Source: Streptomyces sporangiiformans (GTDB lineage Bacteria; Actinomycetota; Actinomycetes; Streptomycetales; Streptomycetaceae). From it: DNA of 53,725 nt. Every line of letters begins with the position of its first letter. Position 1 is the first letter of the stretch. The position numbers and the translations under genes are program-made. The notes beneath the pieces were generated by a model. It saw only the letters and a program-made list of their open reading frames with translations, did no database searches and had not been told where the DNA came from. Of the stretch, positions 48,751 to 53,725 are shown piece by piece. The stretch covers positions 24,335 through 78,059 of the forward strand of contig NZ_VCHX02000175.1 in assembly GCF_005768555.2 (NCBI RefSeq). The letters run 5' to 3'.

Positions 48751-49865
48751 CCGCGCAGCCGACGCAGAGCACCCAGCCCGACCTGCTCTACTCGGAGGAG
48801 GAAGACGCGCTGCGCGCCGCCGTACGCGACCTCCTCACCGACCACTGCGACGCGGCGGGCGTGATCGCCCGTGCGGAGTCCGACGCGCCGCACGACCGCG
48901 AGCTGTGGAAGGCCCTCGGCGAGAGCATGGGCCTCGCGGGTCTCCTCGTCCCCGAGTCGTCCGGCGGTCAGGGCGCCACGCATCGCGAAGCCGCCGTGGT
49001 TCTCGAGGAGTTGGGCCGTGCCGTCGCCCCCGTGCCGTATCTGACGAGTGCCGTCGTCGCCACGGAAGCGCTGCTGGCCTGCGAAGGGGACGAGGCCGCC
49101 AAGCTGCTGTCCGCGCTGGCGTCCGGCCGTACGATCGGCGCGCTGGCGGTGGCGCTGTCCACCGCGCCCGGGGCGCCCGTCAAGTCCGTACGGCACGAAG
49201 AGGGCGCCCTGCACGGGGAGCTGACGGGCATCGCGGACGCGAGCGCCGCCGATGTCCTGCTGGTGCCCGCTCAGGACGGCGGCCTGTACGCAGTGGACGC
49301 GGCCGCCGTCACGATCACCCCGCAGGTCTCCCTCGACCTCACCCGCCCGCTCGCCACGGTCGCCTTCGACGGTGCACCCGCGCGCCGTCTCACCTCCGAC
49401 GCCGCGCAGGCCGTACGACGTGCGCTGCGCGCCGGAGCCGGACTGCTCGCTTCCGAGCAACTCGGCCTCGCCGACTGGTGCCTGGCCGAAACAGTCCGCC
49501 ATCTGAAGGACCGCAAGCAGTTCAACCGGCCCGTCGGCGGCTTCCAGGCGCTCAAGCACCGGCTCGCCCACCTGTGGCTGGAAGTGGTCAACGCGCGTGC
49601 CGCTGCCCGCAACGCCGCCGACGCGCTGTCCACCGCGAGCCCCGACACCGACGTGGCGGTCGCCGTCGCCCAGGCGTACGCCGCGCCCGTCGCGGTCCAC
49701 GCCGCCGAGGAGGCCCTCCAACTGCACGGCGGCATCGGCATGACCTGGGAGCACCCCGTGCACCTCTACCTCAAGCGCGCCAAGGCCGACTCGCTCGTGT
49801 ACGGCTCGGCGGGCGCGCACCGCGAGGCGCTGGCCGAACTGGTCGACCTTCCAGCGCCCTTGTAG
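48747..49865 (+). CDS. Acyl-CoA dehydrogenase, partner subunit lacking the catalytic Glu
   Basis: A 372-residue acyl-CoA dehydrogenase homolog. The fold is kept (GLLVPESSGGQGATHREAAVVLEELGRA; RKQFNRPVGGFQALKHRLAHLWLEV; LQLHGGIGMTWEHPVHLYLKRAKAD), but the C-terminal position of the base reads YGSAGAHREAL with no FEGTSE-like Glu. That is the pattern of the non-catalytic partner in alpha2-beta2 dehydrogenases. It overlaps the preceding gene by four bases. A Rho-independent terminator follows. Confidence 0.88.
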   Translation: MTAQPTQSTQPDLLYSEEEDALRAAVRDLLTDHCDAAGVIARAESDAPHDRELWKALGESMGLAGLLVPESSGGQGATHREAAVVLEELGRAVAPVPYLTSAVVATEALLACEGDEAAKLLSALASGRTIGALAVALSTAPGAPVKSVRHEEGALHGELTGIADASAADVLLVPAQDGGLYAVDAAAVTITPQVSLDLTRPLATVAFDGAPARRLTSDAAQAVRRALRAGAGLLASEQLGLADWCLAETVRHLKDRKQFNRPVGGFQALKHRLAHLWLEVVNARAAARNAADALSTASPDTDVAVAVAQAYAAPVAVHAAEEALQLHGGIGMTWEHPVHLYLKRAKADSLVYGSAGAHREALAELVDLPAPL

Positions 49866-49879
49866 CGGCCGCTTCGAGC

Positions 49880-49909
49880 AAGGCCCGTCCTGCATCGGGC
49901 GGGCCTTTT
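49880..49909 (+). terminator. Rho-independent terminator
   Basis: AAGGCCCGTCC pairs with GGGCGGGCCTT (one G-T pair, six-base loop) and is followed by TTTT. It lies 15 bases after the dehydrogenase stop. Confidence 0.9.
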
Positions 49910-50046
49910 CGATGTCCTGTTTCGACGCTCCGCGGAAGTGAACGCACAGCGGCAGTCCGGCCAACTCCCCGCACAGCACTGCTCCATGGCCCCTGAGGGA
50001 CCGCATACTCGCTGAGGTCCCATACGGCATCCCAGGGAGGCAGAGC

Positions 50047-50907
50047 ATGGCCCTCACCACCCGCCGCAGAGCCCTCACCACCCTCGCCGCCGCCCTCGCG
50101 GGCAGCGTCGCCGTGCCCGCGTACGCACAGGCGAGCGAGCAGAGGCACCGCCCGCGCCCGCTGTGGCGCGCCCACGCGCACAACGACTACCTGCACCCCA
50201 GGCCCCTCCTCGACGCCCTGGACCACCGATTCGGCAGCGTCGAGGCCGACATCTTCCTCGTCGGTGACCAGCTCCTCGTGGCCCACGACCCGATCGACCT
50301 CGACCCGGCCCGCACCCTGGAATCCCTCTACCTCGACCCGCTAGCCGCCCGTGTGAAGGCCAACCACGGCTCGGTCTACCGGGGCCACCGCAGGCCGATC
50401 CAGCTCCTCATAGACATCAAGACCGAGGGCGCGTCGACGTACCTCGAACTCGACCGTCATCTGCGCCGCTACCGGCACCTGTTCACGACGTACGCACACG
50501 GCAGGGTCTTCCCCGGCCCGGTCACCGCCGTGATCTCCGGCGACCGCGCGGCTCGTACGCCGATGGAGGCCCAGACCGTGCGGCGCGCCTTCTACGACGG
50601 TCGTCTCGCCGACCTCGGCAGCACGGCACCCTCCTCGTTCATCCCGCTGATCAGCGACAACTGGACGCTCAACTTCACCTGGCAGGGCGTCGGCACGTTC
50701 CCCGCCGCCGAGCGCCAGAAGCTGCGCGGCATCCTCGCGGCGGCGCACGCGCGCGGACAGAAGGTCCGCTTCTGGGCCACACCCGACCTGGCGGGACCGG
50801 GCCGTGACGCGCTCTGGGGCGAACTGGTGGCCGCCGGCGTCGATTACCTCAACACCGACGATCTCGCCGGGCTGGAGCAGTTCCTGGACACCCACGACCG
50901 GGCGTAG
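50047..50907 (+). CDS. Exported glycerophosphodiesterase/PI-PLC-like protein
   Basis: A 286-residue secreted protein of the PI-phospholipase C / glycerophosphodiester phosphodiesterase superfamily. The N-terminus has twin arginines (TTRRRALTTLAAALAGS), a hydrophobic core and an Ala-rich cleavage region (about residue 30), so Tat export is possible. The catalytic head is AHAHNDY (42-48), followed by VEADIFLVGDQLLVAHD and LLIDIKTEG. The C-terminal VDYLNTDDLAG is typical. It probably cleaves a phosphodiester of wall or lipid origin. Confidence 0.88.
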   Translation: MALTTRRRALTTLAAALAGSVAVPAYAQASEQRHRPRPLWRAHAHNDYLHPRPLLDALDHRFGSVEADIFLVGDQLLVAHDPIDLDPARTLESLYLDPLAARVKANHGSVYRGHRRPIQLLIDIKTEGASTYLELDRHLRRYRHLFTTYAHGRVFPGPVTAVISGDRAARTPMEAQTVRRAFYDGRLADLGSTAPSSFIPLISDNWTLNFTWQGVGTFPAAERQKLRGILAAAHARGQKVRFWATPDLAGPGRDALWGELVAAGVDYLNTDDLAGLEQFLDTHDRA

Positions 50908-50969
50908 CCCAGCGCTTTCACAGCCAGTCAACACTCGTTCGGCGGACACGTCAGCCGCCCGGACCAACC

Positions 50970-51020
50970 CTCCGCTACGCCACACTTGCGGCCGAAAGCC
51001 GCGGTGTGGGCGTGGCGGAG
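50970..51020 (+). promoter_or_regulatory. Long hairpin that can mask the ribosome-binding site
   Basis: CTCCGCTACGCCACAC (50970-50985) pairs with GTGTGGGCGTGGCGGAG (51004-51020) with one mismatch and one bulge, and an inner GCGGC/GCCGC stem closes the loop. The 3' arm ends in GGAG, the first half of the GGAGGAGG ribosome-binding site of the gene at 51032. The hairpin could act as a translational switch or simply as an mRNA stabiliser. Confidence 0.55.
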
Positions 51021-51031
51021 GAGGTTGAACG

Positions 51032-51226
51032 GTGGCCATTTCCATCTCTGTGATCGTGCTGCTGCTGATCCTTGCGGTGGTCTTCATGCGTACCGGTGCA
51101 CTGAAGATCCCCCACGCCCTGGTCTGCGTCATGCTCGGTTTCTGTCTCGCGAGCTCGAGCATGGCGCCGACCATCCAGAACGGCCTCACGGCGACCGCGG
51201 ATATCGTCGGCAGCCTGAGACCGTGA
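51032..51226 (+). CDS. 64-residue membrane protein
   Basis: A small protein with GTG start, GGAGGAGG ribosome-binding site and two hydrophobic stretches (about 2-20 and 28-45), ending TIQNGLTATADIVGSLRP. It is all but certainly real by its start signals. I think similar short membrane proteins are common in Streptomyces, but no function is known to me. It is flanked by exported-protein genes and preceded by the long hairpin. Confidence 0.75.
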   Translation: MAISISVIVLLLILAVVFMRTGALKIPHALVCVMLGFCLASSSMAPTIQNGLTATADIVGSLRP

Positions 51227-51259
51227 CCCGTGCGCTGCCGCACGGCGGGAGCGAGCCGG

Positions 51260-52483
51260 TCACGGCCGGGAGAAAACACCGATCCCATTGGGCACGGGGC
51301 GCTCGGCGCCGCCGCTGGGATGGTTGCGTACGCTCACGGCGGCCGCGCCCGGCTCCCGGGCGACCAGTGTGGTGGAGCCGCCGCCGTCGAGGCTGAAGGC
51401 GTCGACGGATCCCAGCTGTCGCATGGTGGCGGCGACTTCGGCGATGGTGAGACCGGTGCGGAACTCGGGTGCCCCGTCGAGCGCGAGGAGCAGCAGCCGC
51501 CTGCCTCCGTCCGCGATGCCCGCCGCGGTCCGCACCGCCGAGGTCGCGTCGTCGAGCCCGGCGAGTGGCTCACCGCCCCTCAGGACCGGGTAGCCGCCGA
51601 CCACGAACCGGTACGGGACCCAGGAGGCGGCCGCCACCAGCCGGTGCCGGATCCGCACATGGTCGCCCTGGGACAGCTTCCGCAACTGCTGGGCGCCTGC
51701 CTCCCGGCCGACCAGGACCGTCGTACCGGACGCGATGGGCCCGCTCCCGGGTGTGCCGGCCGATGCCACGACCCGGCCGTTTTGGACTGTCACCTCATGG
51801 GTGTCGGCACTGCAGGGCGCGGCCCGGTCGGTGTCCGTGCCGCATGTGGCCCGCACCCGCGAGACGCTGCCCCAGAGCGAGGTGAACGCGCCGACGGAAC
51901 CGACCGGCAGCGCGTACTGGTTGAGCCCGCCGAGCGGAAGCCGTGCCGCGGCGGTGCGGACCGAACCGTCGAGGGCCAGGCTGTCGATGCGGGCCCGGCG
52001 GTCGACGCCCACGCCGAGCACGTCCTTGGTGCTCGTCCCGGGCGGCAGGGCGGGACCGAAGCGCTGACCGTCCGGCACGCCCGACTTGAGCGGGTGTCCG
52101 CTCGCGATCGCCGGGCCGACGGAGGCGCCGGTCGCCTCGACCCCCGGATGCTGGGTCTCGGTTATGTTGAAGAAGTCGCCGTTGACGCCGGCGACCGCAC
52201 CCCGGGAGTCGGCCAGCCGTGAGACGGCGGCGCGGGCCGCCACCGCGCCGGGATGGAGGAGGTCGACGCGCACCCGGGGATCGCGGAGATCGACACTGAG
52301 CACATGGGCGTGGGCCACCCCCTTGGCAGCCGGGATATCCAACTCCGTGTACTCCACGCCCGGTGCGATCCGGCTGGTGTCCTGCGCGGCGCCTGCCGGT
52401 GGAGCCCCCACCAGGGCCGCACCGGCCAGCGCACTCCACGCCGCGAAAACCGTCAGCGCGGTTCTGAGCCGTCCGCGTGTCAC
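51260..52483 (-). CDS. Exported phosphodiester glycosidase (NAGPA-domain) protein
   Basis: A 407-residue secreted protein. A signal peptide (about 1-35, ending PAGAA) is followed by a phosphodiester glycosidase domain like that of human uncovering enzyme NAGPA: GVNGDFFN near residue 105 and SLDGGGSTTLV near residue 375 are its conserved motifs. It may remove sugar-phosphate groups from wall polymers. The GTG at 52483 has AGGGGGG ahead. A 94-bp gap separates it from the DUF779 gene. Confidence 0.88.
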   Translation of the reverse strand: MTRGRLRTALTVFAAWSALAGAALVGAPPAGAAQDTSRIAPGVEYTELDIPAAKGVAHAHVLSVDLRDPRVRVDLLHPGAVAARAAVSRLADSRGAVAGVNGDFFNITETQHPGVEATGASVGPAIASGHPLKSGVPDGQRFGPALPPGTSTKDVLGVGVDRRARIDSLALDGSVRTAAARLPLGGLNQYALPVGSVGAFTSLWGSVSRVRATCGTDTDRAAPCSADTHEVTVQNGRVVASAGTPGSGPIASGTTVLVGREAGAQQLRKLSQGDHVRIRHRLVAAASWVPYRFVVGGYPVLRGGEPLAGLDDATSAVRTAAGIADGGRRLLLLALDGAPEFRTGLTIAEVAATMRQLGSVDAFSLDGGGSTTLVAREPGAAAVSVRNHPSGGAERPVPNGIGVFSRP

Positions 52484-52576
52484 GTCGCCCCCCTGCTGTG
52501 TCCGCTGCCTTTGCCGCCTTCTCAAGTAGCCAGGAACACGGGGGAGTTCACCACAAGGAGGTTGCCGTGACGAGGT

Positions 52577-52936
52577 CTATGTCCCGACAAGACGCGAACG
52601 GGTCAGGAAACGCACTCCTTCGGGTGCTTCCAAGGAGAAGCCGCTGCCCCGCCCCTCCACCACGTCGACGATCAGCCGGGTGTGACTCCACACCTCGTAC
52701 TGGCTCCTCGACATCCAGAACGTCACCGGCTCGTCGATGCCCTCGACGGCCAGCGAGGCCAGCAGCACATCGGAGTCGCCTGTCCGGAACTCGCCCTCCG
52801 GATAGCACATGGGCGCGCTGCCGTCGCAGCAGCCGCCGGACTGATGGAACATCAGCGGACCGTGGACCGCGCGGAGCCGGCGCAGTAGTTCGGCGGCGGC
52901 GGGCGTCAGCTCGACGCGCGGGGCGGGTGGGGTCAC
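52577..52936 (-). CDS. DUF779 protein
   Basis: A 119-residue protein with the DUF779 core: FHQSGGCCDGSAPMCYPEGEF (about 30-51), where three Cys and His could bind metal, and VTFWMSRSQYEVWSHTRLIVDVVEGRGSGFSLEAPEGVRF. DUF779 genes usually sit next to aldehyde dehydrogenases of the alcohol/acetaldehyde type. Here no such gene is in view, though one may lie beyond the right edge. The GTG start has GGAG ahead. A TetR gene follows upstream. Confidence 0.88.
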   Translation of the reverse strand: MTPPAPRVELTPAAAELLRRLRAVHGPLMFHQSGGCCDGSAPMCYPEGEFRTGDSDVLLASLAVEGIDEPVTFWMSRSQYEVWSHTRLIVDVVEGRGSGFSLEAPEGVRFLTRSRLVGT

Positions 52937-52981
52937 CGTGCATCACTCCTCAGGGCATGCGGTCGCGCGACCGTGACGCAG

Positions 52982-53632
52982 TCAACCCCCTGCCACGTTG
53001 CAAGTAGGTTGCACCGCCGTAGGCGGCAGGGGAACCGCCTCGTCGCGGACGAGGCCGGCGACGTGGTCGGTGATCGTGTCCAGGATGCCCGCCGCGGTGG
53101 TGTCGTCGCCGAGAACGAGGAAGTGCAGCGTCAGCCCGTCGGTCATGGCGGCCAGATAGCGGGCCAGCACGGGGACGGGGACACGGAGTTCGAACTTCAT
53201 GGTGTGGCGGAGCTGTTCGACGAGGTCGGCGTAGGTGTCGGAGTACAGCTCGTACTGGCGTCGTGCCAGGTGCTCGAACCCCGGTTGGCGCAGTGCGTAC
53301 TGCGTCAGTTCATACGTCAGCATGTGCTCGCCGGGGTTGTCGGTCACATGGTCCCAGTAGGCCTGGAACCCGGCCCGGACGGTCTCGCGCAGGGTGGCCT
53401 TCGGCTGGATCGCCTCCTTCACCACGGTGACGTAGTGATCGGTGATCGTCGTGATGACGGACTCGATCAGGGCCTGCTTGGAGTCGAAGCAGTAGTGGAA
53501 GACGCTCAGCGACACGCCCGCCTCGGCGGCGATGGACCGGGTCGTCGTCCTGGAGACACCGTCTCGGGTCATCGCGCGGATCGCTGCTTCGGTCAACTGC
53601 CGGCGCCGCTCGGCCGACGGCATGCGTGCCAT
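52982..53632 (-). CDS. TetR-family regulator
   Basis: A 216-residue repressor with an N-terminal TetR helix-turn-helix (about 8-55; RTTTRSIAAEAGVSLSVFHYCFDSKQAL). The C-terminal domain is of the BetI-like type (YELTQYALRQPGFEHLARRQYELY), as in regulators of choline, amine or aldehyde metabolism. It reads toward the DUF779 gene, 45 bases downstream, so the two may be co-transcribed, and any target to the right would be divided from it by only the last 93 bases of the window. Confidence 0.9.
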   Translation of the reverse strand: MARMPSAERRRQLTEAAIRAMTRDGVSRTTTRSIAAEAGVSLSVFHYCFDSKQALIESVITTITDHYVTVVKEAIQPKATLRETVRAGFQAYWDHVTDNPGEHMLTYELTQYALRQPGFEHLARRQYELYSDTYADLVEQLRHTMKFELRVPVPVLARYLAAMTDGLTLHFLVLGDDTTAAGILDTITDHVAGLVRDEAVPLPPTAVQPTCNVAGG

Positions 53633-53725
53633 GTGGATGTCCTTCGCTCTCGTGTCCCGCCCGCACTCGTGCCCCGCCGGGGGAAGGCGGCCGGGGCCGG
53701 CCGGATCAGAAGAACTGAACCGGCC
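53633..53725. other. Upstream region of the TetR gene, possible end of another gene
   Basis: The last 93 bases hold the TetR leader. On the minus strand, bases 53706-53725 can be read as codons for PVQFF followed by TGA, which could be the C-terminus of an upstream gene. Six codons are too few to support a call. Confidence 0.2.

Noticed and set aside
46553..49865. A complete beta-oxidation or sterol-degradation cluster
   Set aside because: Only an oxidoreductase and two dehydrogenase subunits are present; hydratase, hydroxyacyl-CoA dehydrogenase, thiolase and ligase genes are absent.
1..53725. Natural-product gene cluster, prophage, IS element or integrative element
   Set aside because: No PKS, NRPS, terpene, integrase, transposase, tail or capsid features are present, and no tRNA with an attachment-site repeat is seen.

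Overview
The window is a stretch of chromosome from a high-GC actinomycete, almost certainly a Streptomyces. Third codon positions are strongly G/C, genes are dense with ATGA-type overlaps, GTG and TTG starts are common, and dispersed hairpins of the kind seen in many Streptomyces intergenic regions are present. The gene order (biotin, urease, secreted tripeptidyl aminopeptidase, pfkA, murT-gatD, ligase) resembles the S. coelicolor chromosome as I remember it; no alignment was run.

Layout. 1-1.7 kb: start of an unknown minus-strand gene, a ribbon-helix-helix/Doc-like toxin-antitoxin pair, and a class I methyltransferase; the last two converge on a perfect 25-bp inverted repeat. 1.8-6.3 kb: biotin genes bioB-bioA-bioD (minus) divergent from bioF (plus). 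6.3-8.1 kb: a WhiJ-type module (DUF397 protein, XRE/DUF5753 regulator, divergent HATPase). 8.2-10.8 kb: membrane protein, secreted NlpC/P60 hydrolase behind a ydaO-type c-di-AMP riboswitch, and a ClpP with a small partner gene. 11.1-12.1 kb: a frameshifted, internally deleted Vat-family acetyltransferase pseudogene and an orphan Phd antitoxin. 12.5-17.2 kb: urease operon ureABCFGD with a GlnR-like half site upstream. 17.3-21.8 kb: secreted Tap-like peptidase, NAD-dependent epimerase, acyltransferase, DUF574 methyltransferase. 22.0-24.7 kb: arginine-related genes (dimethylargininase, ornithine aminotransferase) and an Lrp regulator. 24.9-29.0 kb: LytTR regulator, small membrane protein, sodium/solute symporter and LytS-type kinase in one operon. 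29.1-32.6 kb: lipoprotein, membrane Ser/Thr kinase and a 52-residue membrane protein. 32.8-37.7 kb: CtaG-like protein, phosphofructokinase, GatD-MurT, and peptide deformylase. 37.8-40.9 kb: TetR regulator divergent from an acyl-CoA dehydrogenase, with a TenA-like gene. 40.9-45.8 kb: succinate-semialdehyde-type dehydrogenase, NUDIX protein, ATP-dependent DNA ligase, thioredoxin-reductase-like flavoprotein. 45.8-49.9 kb: XRE-cupin regulator, then a quinone oxidoreductase and two acyl-CoA dehydrogenases. 50.0-53.7 kb: exported phosphodiesterase-like protein, tiny membrane protein, exported phosphodiester glycosidase, DUF779 protein, TetR regulator.

Most genes are core or conserved accessory metabolism. 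I see no biosynthetic cluster, phage, IS element, CRISPR array, tRNA or rRNA. The less ordinary material is regulatory and architectural: the stop-codon-embedding terminator, the degenerate Fic toxin, the methyltransferase next to the biotin genes, the symporter with a 100-residue insertion and a seven-codon coupling cistron, the kinase/lipoprotein surface operon, overlapping operators at the TetR/dehydrogenase promoter, a hairpin that can mask a ribosome-binding site, and a MITE-like inverted repeat. None of these alone proves a new system.
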